Assembly: GCF_001507535.1 (NCBI RefSeq) | Contig: NZ_LQBN01000001.1 | Coordinates: 124,001 to 188,000, forward strand | Length of the DNA stretch: 64,000 bases | From: Thiomicrospira sp. WB1 | GTDB taxonomy: Bacteria > Pseudomonadota > Gammaproteobacteria > Thiomicrospirales > Thiomicrospiraceae | Reading direction: 5' to 3' | In this document: one piece after another, positions 43,650 to 54,479 of the stretch | Position numbering within the stretch: the first letter of the stretch is position 1 | Layout: the number at the start of each line of letters is the position of its first letter | Notes under the pieces: model-generated | The model's input: only the letters and a program-made list of their open reading frames with translations | The model's database searches: none | Told to the model about the DNA's origin: nothing | Position numbers and translations under genes: made by a program

Positions 43650-44737
43650 CCTTCGCGTTCGTAAAGTTCATGCGGACCGGGCGGCTGTTTGTAGCGCTCT
43701 AGAATGGCAGAGAATTCATCCTGATGCTGGTTGAAAATGTCGACCAGTTTGGGTTCAAACTGTCTGCCGCGTTGTTCGTTGATGTAGGTCACCACCTCCT
43801 CCATCGGCCAGGCTGGTTTGTAATGGCGACGGTTGGCCAAGGCATCAAACACATCGGCCAGGGCCACGATGCGGGCATAAGGGTGGATGGTCTCCCCTTT
43901 GAGTTGATTGGGGTAACCCCGCCCATCCCAGCGTTCATGGTGTTGTAGGGCAATGATGGCCGAAGCTTTCATCAAGGATCGATCGGAAAAGCTCATCATT
44001 TCATAGGCCAGTGTGGTGTGGTGTTTGACCGTGGTGAATTCGGCTTCGGTCAGTTTGCCCGGTTTGTTGAGAATCTCGGTCGGGATTTTGATTTTGCCGA
44101 TGTCGTGCATGGGGGCGGCATGAAACAAGGTGTCTTCGTCTTCTTCCGACATGCTCGGGTCGTAGCTGGCCAGCAGGCGGGAAAATTCGGCCACCCGGCG
44201 AATGTGCTGGCCGGTTTCGTCCGAGGTGGTTTCCATGAGTTCGGCCAGCAGAAAGATCATTTCTTTTTGGTTTTCTTCCAGTTCGGTGGCAAACCGTTGT
44301 GTCCGATGGGTCAGGTGTTGTTTGAGGGTTAGGTTGTTCTGTTTGAGCAGCTTTTTGGCGTGTGATAGTTCCAGGTGATTGCGTACGCGGGCGATCAATT
44401 CCTCGCCGTTGAAGGGTTTGGTGACGTAATCCACGGCGCCCAGCTCAAACCCTCTGGAAATGGCATCAATGTCGACCTTGGCGGTCAGAAAGATCACCGG
44501 GATGTCCTGCGTTTGCGGGTCTTGCTTGAGTTGCTCGCAGACCTCAAACCCGCTTAGGCCCGGCATCATGATGTCAAGCAGAATCAAATCAAAAGGGTTG
44601 CTCTGAACCAGTGAGAGCGCTTGCTGGCCATCGGTGGCGAACGAGAAATCGTAGCCTTCTTCTTTGAGCAGGTTCATCACCACTTCAATGTTATCGGTGA
44701 CGTCATCGACGACGAGAATGTGGGTTTGGTAGTCCAT
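43646..44737 (-). CDS. Response regulator with HD-GYP cyclic-di-GMP phosphodiesterase domain
   Basis: The 363-residue regulator has a receiver domain (ILVVDDVTDN, phospho-acceptor Asp in LILLDIMMPG, Lys in VTKPFNGEEL), a coiled-coil linker (about residues 125-165) and an HD-GYP domain. The latter has HDIGKIKIP and HHERWDGRGYP intact, so it should hydrolyse cyclic-di-GMP. The start is the ATG at 44737. The overlap with the hybrid kinase indicates a cognate pair, and the lipoprotein gene 7 bp upstream is in the same operon. Confidence 0.93.
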   Translation of the reverse strand: MDYQTHILVVDDVTDNIEVVMNLLKEEGYDFSFATDGQQALSLVQSNPFDLILLDIMMPGLSGFEVCEQLKQDPQTQDIPVIFLTAKVDIDAISRGFELGAVDYVTKPFNGEELIARVRNHLELSHAKKLLKQNNLTLKQHLTHRTQRFATELEENQKEMIFLLAELMETTSDETGQHIRRVAEFSRLLASYDPSMSEEDEDTLFHAAPMHDIGKIKIPTEILNKPGKLTEAEFTTVKHHTTLAYEMMSFSDRSLMKASAIIALQHHERWDGRGYPNQLKGETIHPYARIVALADVFDALANRRHYKPAWPMEEVVTYINEQRGRQFEPKLVDIFNQHQDEFSAILERYKQPPGPHELYEREG

Positions 44738-44744
44738 AAACAAC

Positions 44745-45341
44745 TCAGTGGTTAGGCGATGAAGCGGAAACAATCTGACCAATCTGGCCGAGAATGCGAT
44801 TGATTTTGGCCCGGTCCGGACGAAGATTGCGTGGGTAGTCAGCCGGGCTGCCATCGCTTAAGGCACCGGCACAGGTCAGGCGCAAAAGAGCTGGATCGGT
44901 TTGTTCCCCTTTCAGGTAAAGGTGAATCAGATCCATGGTGGGCGGTGGGAAATCATCGCCGCCCATTGCAAGTCGAACCTTGCCCAGACTGGCCAGTAGC
45001 AGCGGAGGGTTGAGTTGGGCAACTTCTTCCTGGTCGATGCCAAGACGCGCGATTTTAAAGCGGTCAGGGGCCAGTATGGTAACGCGTTCGCTGAGGTGTT
45101 TTTTTTCCAAACGACAGTGGGGGTCGTAACGTTCAAAATGCTGGCGGGTGGTGAACCGGCCGTACTGGATGAAAGTGCGTGTGGTGCCGGGGGCAAACGA
45201 GATCGGCTGGTTGATGACGAGACGATCTCCTGGCTGAATATCCAGTGAGTGGGCGGCGGACAGGTGCGTACAGCCACCGAGGCTAACCCACAGTCCAAGC
45301 ATGAATCCGCTGGCGATGATGGCGCGCAATGATGCTGGCAC
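44745..45341 (-). CDS. Lipoprotein of unknown function, first gene of the kinase operon
   Basis: The 198-residue protein has a signal sequence ending in a lipobox (SLGGC, Cys about residue 24). A compact beta-rich body follows, with PGDRLVINQPISF, two further cysteines (about residues 77 and 156) that could pair, and a polar C-terminus. I do not recognise the family. Its place ahead of the HD-GYP regulator and the periplasmic-sensing kinase suggests an accessory to sensing or an effector at the envelope. Confidence 0.7.
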   Translation of the reverse strand: MPASLRAIIASGFMLGLWVSLGGCTHLSAAHSLDIQPGDRLVINQPISFAPGTTRTFIQYGRFTTRQHFERYDPHCRLEKKHLSERVTILAPDRFKIARLGIDQEEVAQLNPPLLLASLGKVRLAMGGDDFPPPTMDLIHLYLKGEQTDPALLRLTCAGALSDGSPADYPRNLRPDRAKINRILGQIGQIVSASSPNH

Positions 45342-45372
45342 GGTCCCTCCTCGTGCGACGTAACCACTGTGT

Positions 45373-45394
45373 TATAATATAGTATTTTACTATA
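45373..45394. promoter_or_regulatory. Divergent control region: extended -10 and perfect inverted repeat
   Basis: TGTTATAAT (extended -10, TATAAT at 45373-45378) points toward mnmG. It abuts a perfect 7-bp inverted repeat TATAGTA/TACTATA (45378-45394, 3-bp spacer) that could be an operator for the divergent lipoprotein operon and mnmG. Confidence 0.5.
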
Positions 45395-45485
45395 CGTTAT
45401 TCTACCGTTTTTTGACAGCACCTGAATCTCACAGGTTCCGGCGCTGCACACGCCATTGAACAAAGTCGGGCAGTGAGGGAGATGC

Positions 45486-47390
45486 ATGGATTCAGCCATG
45501 ACCAATTATGATGTGATTGTGGTCGGCGGCGGGCACGCCGGAACCGAGGCCGCGCTGGCTTCGGCGCGCACCGGTGCCAAGACGCTGTTGCTGACCCAGA
45601 ACATTGACACCCTGGGGCAGATGTCCTGCAATCCGGCCATTGGTGGCATTGGCAAAGGTCACCTGGTGAAAGAGATCGATGCGCTGGGCGGTGCCATGGC
45701 TGAGGCCATTGATGAGGCTGGTATTCAGTTTCGCACGCTCAATGCCTCCAAGGGTCCGGCTGTGCGGGCCACCCGCGCTCAGGCCGATCGCAGTCTGTAT
45801 CGTCAGGCCATTCGCACACGCCTTGAGAATCAGGTGAACCTCACGTTGTTTCAGCAGTCCGTGGACGACGTTCTGATCGAAGCGGATGAGGTCATCGGCG
45901 TGGTGACGCAGATGGGGCTGCATTTCCATGCCCGGCAGGTGGTGCTGACCGCAGGCACTTTTTTGGCCGGGCGCATTCACATCGGCTTGCAGAATTATGA
46001 AGGCGGGCGTGCGGGCGATGCCCCGGCCAATCGCCTGGCCAGTCGCATGCGTGAGCTGGGGTTGCCGGTCGGTCGCCTGAAAACCGGGACGCCACCCCGC
46101 ATTGATGCGCGCAGTGTGGATTTTGAAGCCATGCAGCCTCAACCCGGCGATGACCCTTTGCCCGTGTTCTCCTTTATGGGGCGGGCCGAACAACATCCGC
46201 GTCAGATCCCCTGTTACATTACCTACACCAACGAGGCGACGCATGAGGTGATCCGCGGGGCTCTCAATCAGTCCCCGATGTACAGTGATGACGGCGAAAT
46301 TGACAGCGTCGGCCCGCGCTACTGCCCGTCGATTGAAGACAAGGTCATGCGTTTTGCCGAACGCGACCGTCATCAGATTTTTATCGAGCCGGAAGGGTTG
46401 AATTCGACCGAACTCTATCCCAACGGGATTTCCACCAGCTTGCCGTTTGAAGCGCAGGTGGACCTGATTCACACGATTAAAGGAATGGAGAATGCCCGGA
46501 TCATGCGCCCGGGCTATGCGATTGAATACGACTATTTTGATCCGCGCGGGCTCAAGCCGTCGCTGGAATCGCAACACCTGTCCGGCCTGTTTCTCGCCGG
46601 GCAGATCAACGGCACCACCGGCTATGAGGAAGCCGGCGCGCAAGGTCTGCTCGCCGGTTTGAACGCGGCACGACGGTCGCGACAGCAAACCCCGTGGTAT
46701 CCGCGACGAGATGAAGCCTACATCGGCGTGATGGTGGATGATCTGATTACGCTCGGCACCTCTGAGCCCTATCGAATGTTTACCTCGCGCGCCGAGTACC
46801 GTCTGATGTTGCGCGAAGACAATGCCGACCAGCGACTGACGCCAATCGGCCGTGAGCTGGGGTTGGTGTCCGACGAGCGTTGGCTGGCATTTGAGACGAA
46901 GCTGGAGGCGTTGGAATCGGAATTGGCGCGCCTCAAGCAGGCCTGGCTGTACCCGCAGCACCCTGAGGCCAGGGAAGCGGAAGCCCTGATGGGGTTGCCA
47001 TTGAGCAAGGAGCAGACGCTTTTTGACCTGCTCAAGCGCCCCAAGGTCGGGTATCGGGCCTTGGCGCAACTTTCTGCGTTCGGCACGCCGTTGACGGACC
47101 CGCAGGTGGTAGAACAGGTTGAAATTGAAGCCAAATACGCCGGCTATATCAAGCGTCAGCAGGAAGACATCGATAAGATGAAGCGCTCGGATGCCGTGGT
47201 GATTCCGCCGGATTTGGATTTGGATGCGGTTTCGGGACTGTCGAACGAAGTGAAGCAGAAGCTGCGGGAGCATCGACCCGAAACCCTGGGCATGGCCAGC
47301 CGCATTGCCGGGGTGACGCCGGCGGCGATTTCATTGTTGCTGGTCGCGATCAAGAAGTGGCGCCAGTCGTCTGTGAGGCAGGCAAGCTGA
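45486..47390 (+). CDS. mnmG: tRNA uridine 5-carboxymethylaminomethyl modification enzyme MnmG (GidA)
   Basis: MnmG, with MnmE, installs the 5-carboxymethylaminomethyl group on U34 using FAD, NADH and methylene-THF. The 634-residue protein has the N-terminal FAD motif [10 protein letters not shown], the conserved [13 protein letters not shown], and [16 protein letters not shown] near residue 376. A C-terminal helical domain binds MnmE. The start is the ATG at 45486 with GGGAG upstream. It heads mnmG-rsmG-parA-parB, all with overlapping or near-abutting ends. Confidence 0.98.
   Translation: MDSAMTNYDVIVVGGGHAGTEAALASARTGAKTLLLTQNIDTLGQMSCNPAIGGIGKGHLVKEIDALGGAMAEAIDEAGIQFRTLNASKGPAVRATRAQADRSLYRQAIRTRLENQVNLTLFQQSVDDVLIEADEVIGVVTQMGLHFHARQVVLTAGTFLAGRIHIGLQNYEGGRAGDAPANRLASRMRELGLPVGRLKTGTPPRIDARSVDFEAMQPQPGDDPLPVFSFMGRAEQHPRQIPCYITYTNEATHEVIRGALNQSPMYSDDGEIDSVGPRYCPSIEDKVMRFAERDRHQIFIEPEGLNSTELYPNGISTSLPFEAQVDLIHTIKGMENARIMRPGYAIEYDYFDPRGLKPSLESQHLSGLFLAGQINGTTGYEEAGAQGLLAGLNAARRSRQQTPWYPRRDEAYIGVMVDDLITLGTSEPYRMFTSRAEYRLMLREDNADQRLTPIGRELGLVSDERWLAFETKLEALESELARLKQAWLYPQHPEAREAEALMGLPLSKEQTLFDLLKRPKVGYRALAQLSAFGTPLTDPQVVEQVEIEAKYAGYIKRQQEDIDKMKRSDAVVIPPDLDLDAVSGLSNEVKQKLREHRPETLGMASRIAGVTPAAISLLLVAIKKWRQSSVRQAS
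46936..46947. repeat. Dispersed palindrome, degenerate copy (10/12)
   Basis: AGCAGGCCTGGC in mnmG, encoding KQAWL. No A-tract, possibly fortuitous. Confidence 0.35.
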
Positions 47391-48046
47391 TGACTGAGAC
47401 GCAGGCTCAGTCCGCTTTGCAGGCGGCGTTCGCAGAACTGGGGCTGGCTGAAAATCACCAGGCCTGGTCAAAACTGGTTCAGTATTGGCAATTGTTGCAA
47501 AAGTGGAACCAAGCGATTAATCTTACCGCCATTCGGGACCCGCATGAGATGTTGATCAAACACCTGTTTGATAGCTTGAGCGTGGCGCCGGTGATGACTT
47601 GGAATCGCTTGCTGGATGTGGGAACGGGCGCCGGTTTTCCGGGGCTGGTGCTGGCCATTTTGGCGCCGGAAAAATCCGTGGCTCTGATTGACAGCAACAG
47701 CAAAAAAACCCGTTTTTTGATGCAAGCCGTTCATGCGCTGCAACTGACGAATGTTGAGGTGGTGCACGAGCGGGTGGAAGCCCATCGTCCGGCTGTGCCT
47801 TACGATGCGATCGTCTCACGCGCCTTTGCCTCCCTGTCGGATTTTTTGACGTTGACCCGGCATCTGCTCAGTGAAGACGGTTACTGGTGGGCGATGAAAG
47901 CCCAGCAGGCCGAAGCCGAGCTGGCGCAACTGCCGGCCTTTGCGCGGTTGATCCGGTGCCACCCTTTGCAGGTCCCGCAATTGTCAGCGCAACGCCGTGT
48001 GATTCAGCTGGCACCGATCCATTCCAATGAGAAGGAGCAGGCATGA
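47390..48046 (+). CDS. rsmG: 16S rRNA (guanine527-N7)-methyltransferase RsmG (GidB)
   Basis: RsmG methylates G527 of 16S rRNA. The 218-residue protein has KWNQAINLTAIRDPHEM, the SAM motif LLDVGTGAGFPGLVLAI (about residue 72) and SRAFASLSDFL. The ATG overlaps the mnmG stop by one base. An exact palindrome plus A-tract lies at residues 22-27 (HQAWSK), close to the N-terminus where the family varies. Confidence 0.97.
   Translation: MTETQAQSALQAAFAELGLAENHQAWSKLVQYWQLLQKWNQAINLTAIRDPHEMLIKHLFDSLSVAPVMTWNRLLDVGTGAGFPGLVLAILAPEKSVALIDSNSKKTRFLMQAVHALQLTNVEVVHERVEAHRPAVPYDAIVSRAFASLSDFLTLTRHLLSEDGYWWAMKAQQAEAELAQLPAFARLIRCHPLQVPQLSAQRRVIQLAPIHSNEKEQA
47457..47468. repeat. Dispersed palindrome ACCAGGCCTGGT, copy 10 (full 17-mer)
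   Basis: Exact copy in rsmG, preceded by GAAAATC and followed by CAAAA. Encodes HQAWSK. Confidence 0.92.
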
Positions 48047-48810
48047 GCCGAATGTTCGCCATTGCCAACCAGAAAGGCGGTGTCGGCAAAACCACCACCG
48101 CAGTGAATCTGGCCGCTGCGTTCGCGCGACTGGGCAAGCGTGTGTTGCTGATCGATCTGGATCCGCAGGGCAACGCTACCGTGGCCATCGGGGTGGAAAA
48201 GGATGAGTTGGAGGCCTCCGCGTACGATTTGCTGGTGGGTGATGCCAAGGCGCGTTCGGTCATTTTGGCCACCGAGGTCGAAAACCTCGATCTCATCGGT
48301 GCCAACGGAGATTTAACGGCGGCGGAAGTGGCGCTGATCGAAGAGTCCAAAGGCCCGAAGCGCTTGCGCAAAGGATTGAAAAAGATTCGTGATGACTATG
48401 ACGTGATCATCGCGGACTGCCCGCCGACGCTGAACATGCTGACACTGAACGGTCTGGTGGCGGCCGATGGCATTTTGGTACCGGTGCAATGCGAGTACTT
48501 TGCTCTGGAAGGGTTGTCCGCACTGATCGATACCATTGAAGCGGTGCAAAGCGACCTGAACCCCGATTTGTATTTGGATGGATTGTTGCGAACCATGTAC
48601 GATCGGCGCAACAATCTGGCCAATGACGTGTCCAGCGAACTGGTGGCACACTTTGGTATGCAGGTGTTGCAGACCATTGTGCCGCGCAATGTCCGCTTGG
48701 CCGAAGCGCCCAGTCACGGCGAATCGATTCTGGATTACGATGCCGGCTCCAACGGGGCCGTGGCCTATCTGGCGCTGGCCAATGAACTCAAGCGTAAAAC
48801 CCGATTGTAA
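48043..48810 (+). CDS. parA: Chromosome-partitioning ATPase ParA (Soj)
   Basis: ParA drives segregation of origin regions with ParB. The 255-residue protein has the deviant Walker A KGGVGKTT (about residues 11-18), switch motif LLIDLDPQGNAT and Walker B IIADCPP. It is the short chromosomal type without an N-terminal helix-turn-helix. The ATG overlaps the rsmG stop (ATGA), and parB follows 15 bp after the end. Confidence 0.97.
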   Translation: MSRMFAIANQKGGVGKTTTAVNLAAAFARLGKRVLLIDLDPQGNATVAIGVEKDELEASAYDLLVGDAKARSVILATEVENLDLIGANGDLTAAEVALIEESKGPKRLRKGLKKIRDDYDVIIADCPPTLNMLTLNGLVAADGILVPVQCEYFALEGLSALIDTIEAVQSDLNPDLYLDGLLRTMYDRRNNLANDVSSELVAHFGMQVLQTIVPRNVRLAEAPSHGESILDYDAGSNGAVAYLALANELKRKTRL

Positions 48811-48825
48811 ATTTAGGATAAGTCC

Positions 48826-49692
48826 ATGGCGAAGAAACGTACCGGGATGGGAAAACGAGGGGTGAACGCCCTGATTGGTGGGCGTCAGAAGGCGCAGAGC
48901 AGTCTGCATGACTTGCGCATTGATAAGCTCGACATTGATGATCTGATCCCGGGGGCCTATCAGCCGCGTCACCAGTTTGACGCGGACGCAATGCAGGAGC
49001 TGGCCGATTCCATTCGGATTCAGGGCATTGTGCAGCCGATTGTGGTCAAGCCGCTTGAAGACGGTCGCTACGAGATCATCGCTGGTGAGCGCCGTTGGCG
49101 TGCGGCCAAAATGGCCGGTCTGGAAAAAGTGCCCGTCGTGGTACGCCAGGCGGATAATCAGACCACCTTGGCCATGGCATTGATTGAGAACATGCAGCGC
49201 CAGGATCTGAATCCGATTGAAACCGCCTACGGCCTGAAGCGGCTGATGCATGAATTTGAATTAACCCAACAGGCTGTGGCTGACGCGGTCGGGCGTTCGC
49301 GCACTGCGGTCACCAATTTACTGCGTCTGCTGAAGCTGCCGGAGAAAGTGCAGGAACGGTTGCATCATGGTCAGCTCAGTATGGGGCATGCGCGCGCCAT
49401 CATTACCTTGCCGCAGGACGTGCAGTTCACGCTGGCGGAAAAAGCCGTGCAAAAAGGCTGGAGTGTGCGCGAAATGGAGCAGGCCGTGCAAAAACTTCTG
49501 GTACCGGCCAAAAAGGGGCGTAAGGCCGAGCCAGCGGTTTTGAGCGAGCCCTTGCAGAACTACCAGCGCTCCCTGGAACAGAAGGCCGGTACGGCGGTCA
49601 ATATCGCCCAAACCCAAAAAGGCAGTGGGCGCATTGAAATTCGATTCAAGAACGAAAAAGAGTTGGAAGCGCTGTTGCGTCGGCTGACATAG
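48826..49692 (+). CDS. parB: Chromosome-partitioning protein ParB (Spo0J)
   Basis: ParB is a CTP-dependent clamp that loads at parS and spreads. The 288-residue protein has the N-terminal ParA-interacting segment (KRGVNALIGG) and the CTP-binding motifs GERRWRA and ENMQRQDLNP. A helix-turn-helix (TQQAVADAVGRSRTAVTNLLRLLKLP) and a C-terminal dimerisation domain complete it. The start is the ATG at 48826 with AGGA upstream. No canonical parS was seen in this window. Confidence 0.97.
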   Translation: MAKKRTGMGKRGVNALIGGRQKAQSSLHDLRIDKLDIDDLIPGAYQPRHQFDADAMQELADSIRIQGIVQPIVVKPLEDGRYEIIAGERRWRAAKMAGLEKVPVVVRQADNQTTLAMALIENMQRQDLNPIETAYGLKRLMHEFELTQQAVADAVGRSRTAVTNLLRLLKLPEKVQERLHHGQLSMGHARAIITLPQDVQFTLAEKAVQKGWSVREMEQAVQKLLVPAKKGRKAEPAVLSEPLQNYQRSLEQKAGTAVNIAQTQKGSGRIEIRFKNEKELEALLRRLT

Positions 49693-49705
49693 TCGAGTGG
49701 CAAAA

Positions 49706-49723
49706 ATGACCAGGCCTGGTCAT
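49706..49723. repeat. Dispersed palindrome, copy 11, extended to 18 bp (intergenic)
   Basis: ATGACCAGGCCTGGTCAT is a perfect 18-bp palindrome in the parB-atp gap, with the 12-bp core at 49709-49720 and A-rich flanks on both sides. It is the longest perfect version in the window and is non-coding. Confidence 0.92.
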
Positions 49724-49878
49724 AAATATAGTGGTTGATCTTCACAGAAACCAATATCTTGTAGTCTAAAAAATTTAATCGGGCCATGACTGGATTTTGT
49801 GGCATAAAACCGATATGATTCCGTGCGTTTAGGCTGGACCGAAATGGTCAGCGCCCGACAATCCGAACGTTTTATTGG

Positions 49879-50192
49879 ATGCCCATGCACGAGAACGATC
49901 ACAACGCCCAGAACGATTCGGAAAAAAAGAACAAGCCCGCTTTGAATTTTTTATTGATGGGCGCCGGTTCCATGTTTACCAGCATGGTGATTGCCGGATT
50001 TATTGTCGGATACATCCTGGACGAGTTGTTTGACACGCTCCCGGTTTTTTTGATGCTCTGCGGGTTGCTGGGGTTCATCGGCGGCATCTTGAAAGTGAAC
50101 AAGCTGCTGGGGAAAATGTCGCTGCTTGATCCACAGAAGCCGGCCGATGCAGTCAATCAGGCGCGAAACAACCCGGAAAACGAGACAAAGCA

Positions 50193-50196
<4 letters not shown>
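49879..50196 (+). CDS. atpZ: AtpZ/AtpI-type small membrane subunit
   Basis: The 105-residue protein has a charged N-terminus (about residues 1-20), two hydrophobic helices (about 24-46 and 54-72) and a hydrophilic tail. This is the pattern of the AtpZ/AtpI group (PF09527) encoded ahead of F-type ATP synthases and implicated in assembly or Mg2+ supply. The start is the ATG at 49879 (or 49885). Its stop overlaps the next ATG. Confidence 0.8.
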
Positions 50197-51400
<1,204 letters not shown>

Positions 51401-51549
51401 TCCACGCCGATCCGGTAGCAAACTGAAGAATGCGGGGTGTCTTGCATCCCGAAAGGTTTAAGCGCACCTTGCCTGGGTTTCATCTCGACTGAGACGAACG
51501 GGGTAAAAAGCTTTTTTAACTTTAACTGTAACTTTAAGGAGTAAACTAA

Positions 51550-51834
<285 letters not shown>

Positions 51835-51888
51835 ACCCAGCTGAATCAAACGGCTAATCATTAATCAACGAATGGCGAGGTAACCACT

Positions 51889-52359
51889 GTGAGTATTAAC
51901 GCAACGCTTCTCATCCAGATCATTGCATTTGTGCTGTTGATTTGGTTTGTGAACAAGGTGCTGTGGGGGCCGCTGTCGAAGCTAATGGAAGACCGTCAGA
52001 AGAAAATTGCTGACGGCCTTTCAGCGGCTGAGAAAGGGAAGCATGAATTGGAACTGGCCGAAAAACGTGCCAAAGAAGTTCTGAAAGATGCGAAGTCTCA
52101 AGCACAGACGGTGCTCAGCCAAGCGGAAAAGCGCGGCTCTGAAATTGTCGAGGATGCCAAAATCAAGGCAGCCGAGGAAGCAGAGCGCATTAAAGCGTCC
52201 GCACAGGCCGAGATCGAACAGGAAGTCAGCCGAGCCAGAGAAGAACTTCGTAAAGAAGTCTCGGCTCTGGTCGTGGACGGCGCAGAGAAGATTTTGAAAA
52301 AAGAAGTCAATGCGGCGACCCACAATGACATGCTTGAATCCCTAGTCAAATCAATCTAA
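51889..52359 (+). CDS. atpF: F1F0 ATP synthase subunit b
   Basis: The 156-residue protein has an N-terminal helix (about residues 4-24) and a long charged coiled coil forming the peripheral stalk. The start is a GTG at 51889 with GCGAGG about 9 bp upstream, giving [10 protein letters not shown] as in other b subunits. Confidence 0.96.
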   Translation: MSINATLLIQIIAFVLLIWFVNKVLWGPLSKLMEDRQKKIADGLSAAEKGKHELELAEKRAKEVLKDAKSQAQTVLSQAEKRGSEIVEDAKIKAAEEAERIKASAQAEIEQEVSRAREELRKEVSALVVDGAEKILKKEVNAATHNDMLESLVKSI

Positions 52360-52371
52360 GGGACAGCTATC

Positions 52372-52908
52372 ATGGCAGAACTTATTACTATTGCTCGACC
52401 TTACGCCGAAGCCGCTTTTGCGGCGGCCAAGGAAGACAATTCAGTCGCAGACTGGTCTGGTCAGCTCGAAAAGCTGGCCATGATTGCTCAAGACGAAAGC
52501 CTTTTGGCATTTGAAAAATCGTCCGAAGCAACGACCGATAAAGTGTTAGACGTGATTGTCGGTGCAATGGGCTCTGATTTGATGAACCCAGTGCACAACA
52601 TGCTGAAAATTATGGCAGAAAACAAGCGACTATCGGCCCTGGCCGACGTCGCTGATCTGTTTCAGCAGCTGCAGGCAGAAGATGAGAAACGCATCCGTGC
52701 GACCGTGATCTCTGCCCAGGCGACAACGGCTGAGCAACAATCAAAATTAAGTGCTGCGCTCAATGCGAAATTTGATGCGGACGTTGAAATCACCTACGAA
52801 GAAGACCCTTCTTTGCTGGCAGGTATCAAAATCAAGGTCGGTGACTGGGTCGTAGATGGCTCCGCACAATCGCAGTTAAACAAACTCGGCGCAGCAATCG
52901 CCCAATAA
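52372..52908 (+). CDS. atpH: F1F0 ATP synthase subunit delta
   Basis: The 178-residue delta subunit joins F1 to the b stalk. It starts ITIARPYAEAAFAAAKE and contains the C-terminal GIKIKVGDWVVDGSAQSQL motif. It lies between atpF and atpA at standard spacing. Confidence 0.97.
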   Translation: MAELITIARPYAEAAFAAAKEDNSVADWSGQLEKLAMIAQDESLLAFEKSSEATTDKVLDVIVGAMGSDLMNPVHNMLKIMAENKRLSALADVADLFQQLQAEDEKRIRATVISAQATTAEQQSKLSAALNAKFDADVEITYEEDPSLLAGIKIKVGDWVVDGSAQSQLNKLGAAIAQ

Positions 52909-52923
52909 TGGAGAGGAACAAAC

Positions 52924-54465
52924 ATGCAATTGAATGCCTCTGAGATCAGCAACCTTATCAAAGACCGAATCAAAGGGTTTGATAGTGCTGCAGAGTCTGG
53001 CAGTGAAGGCACGGTCGTCAGTATTGCCGACGGCATCGCGTTGCTTCACGGCGTGTCAGACGTAATGTATGGTGAGATGGTTCAGTTCGATGAAAACACC
53101 TTTGGTATGGCCCTGAACCTGGAGCGTGACTCCGTGGGTGTCGTGGTCCTGGGTGAATACGAACACATCTCAGAAGGTGACAAAGTCACCTGTACCGGTC
53201 GAATCCTGGAAGTACCGGTTGGTCCTGAACTGAATGGTCGCATCGTCGATGGCCTGGGTCGTCCGATTGATGGCAAAGGCGCGGTGGACACCAAAGTGAC
53301 TTCCCCCATCGAGCGCATTGCGCCTGGCGTTATCGAGCGTCAAGCGGTGGATCAGCCAATGAAAACCGGTATCAAATCAATCGATTCCATGATTCCTGTG
53401 GGCCGTGGTCAGCGTGAGCTGATCATCGGTGACCGTCAGACGGGTAAAACAGCCATCGCTATTGACGCAATCATTTCCCAGAAAAACACGGGTGTGAAGT
53501 GTATCTATGTGGCCATGGGCCAAAAAGCGTCCACGGTGAACAACGTGGCTCGCAAACTGGAAGAGTACGGCGCCATGGACAACACGGTCATCGTTGCAGC
53601 GAATGCCTCTGATCCGGCTGCTCTGCAGTATATGGCTGCTTACGCCGGTTGTGCGATGGGTGAATACTATCGTGACCGTGGTGAAGACGCGCTGATTATT
53701 TATGATGATCTGACCAAGCAGGCTCAGGCCTATCGTCAAATTTCATTGTTGCTGCGTCGTCCACCAGGGCGTGAAGCTTTCCCAGGTGACATCTTCTATC
53801 TGCATTCTCGTCTGCTGGAACGTGCGGCGCGTGTGAACGCGGACTATGTTGAAGAGTTCACCAACGGTGAAGTGAAAGGCAAAACCGGTTCTTTGACGGC
53901 ACTGCCAATCATCGAAACCCAGGCGGGTGATGTTTCCGCGTTCGTACCCACCAACGTGATTTCGATCACTGACGGTCAGATCTTCCTGGAAACCGGCCTG
54001 TTTACCCAAGGGATCCGTCCTGCTGTGAACGCGGGTCTGTCCGTATCACGTGTGGGTGGTTCCGCTCAAACCAAAGCGATCAAGAAAATGGGCGGTGGTA
54101 TTCGTCTTGACTTGGCTCAGTATCGTGAGCTGGCGGCATTTGCTCAGTTCGCTTCGGACCTGGATCCAGCAACCAAAGCTCAGTTGGAACGTGGTAAGCG
54201 TGTCACCGAGCTGATGAAGCAACCTCAGTATTCACCTTTGTCAACGGCTGAAATGGCTGTGTCCCTGTATGCCGCAAACGAAGGTTACCTGGACGACATC
54301 GAAGTTGAGAAGGTACTGGACTTCGAATCCGCTTTGCATGCTTACTTGAATTCTGAATACAAAGCGCTGGCAGATAAGATCAATGAAAAAGGCGACTGGA
54401 ATGATGAAATCATTTCTGAAGTCAAAGCAATGGTCGATGCCTTTAAAGCGAACGGCGTATTTTAA
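52924..54465 (+). CDS. atpA: F1F0 ATP synthase subunit alpha
   Basis: The 513-residue alpha subunit binds nucleotide non-catalytically. The P-loop is [10 protein letters not shown] (about residue 169), and [27 protein letters not shown] matches the family signature in parts. Codon choice here and in the other atp genes is more uniform than in neighbouring genes, as expected for strong expression. Confidence 0.98.
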   Translation: MQLNASEISNLIKDRIKGFDSAAESGSEGTVVSIADGIALLHGVSDVMYGEMVQFDENTFGMALNLERDSVGVVVLGEYEHISEGDKVTCTGRILEVPVGPELNGRIVDGLGRPIDGKGAVDTKVTSPIERIAPGVIERQAVDQPMKTGIKSIDSMIPVGRGQRELIIGDRQTGKTAIAIDAIISQKNTGVKCIYVAMGQKASTVNNVARKLEEYGAMDNTVIVAANASDPAALQYMAAYAGCAMGEYYRDRGEDALIIYDDLTKQAQAYRQISLLLRRPPGREAFPGDIFYLHSRLLERAARVNADYVEEFTNGEVKGKTGSLTALPIIETQAGDVSAFVPTNVISITDGQIFLETGLFTQGIRPAVNAGLSVSRVGGSAQTKAIKKMGGGIRLDLAQYRELAAFAQFASDLDPATKAQLERGKRVTELMKQPQYSPLSTAEMAVSLYAANEGYLDDIEVEKVLDFESALHAYLNSEYKALADKINEKGDWNDEIISEVKAMVDAFKANGVF

Positions 54466-54479
54466 AGAAGAGGTGAGCC

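Noticed and set aside
45342-45485. Replication origin beside mnmG, as in enterics
   Set aside because: The stretch is A+T-rich but has no DnaA box, whereas the region upstream of dnaA has two perfect ones.
28651-46947. Core CAGGCCTGG without A-tract at 28651 and 46936 as true members of the repeat family
   Set aside because: QAW written with preferred codons gives CAGGCCTGG by itself, so these degenerate copies may be fortuitous. I kept them only as low-confidence features.
45492-47273. 593-residue open frame antisense to mnmG
   Set aside because: It is a long shadow frame created by codon composition opposite a clearly identified gene, with no recognisable domain and low-complexity His/Arg/Gln-rich content.
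48043-49878. parS centromere site near parA-parB
   Set aside because: I found no TGTTTCACGTGAAACA-like sequence near parAB or elsewhere in the window. The CACGTG at 16526 lacks the flanking arms. ParB targets probably lie outside the window or have a diverged sequence. The dispersed palindrome does not resemble parS.
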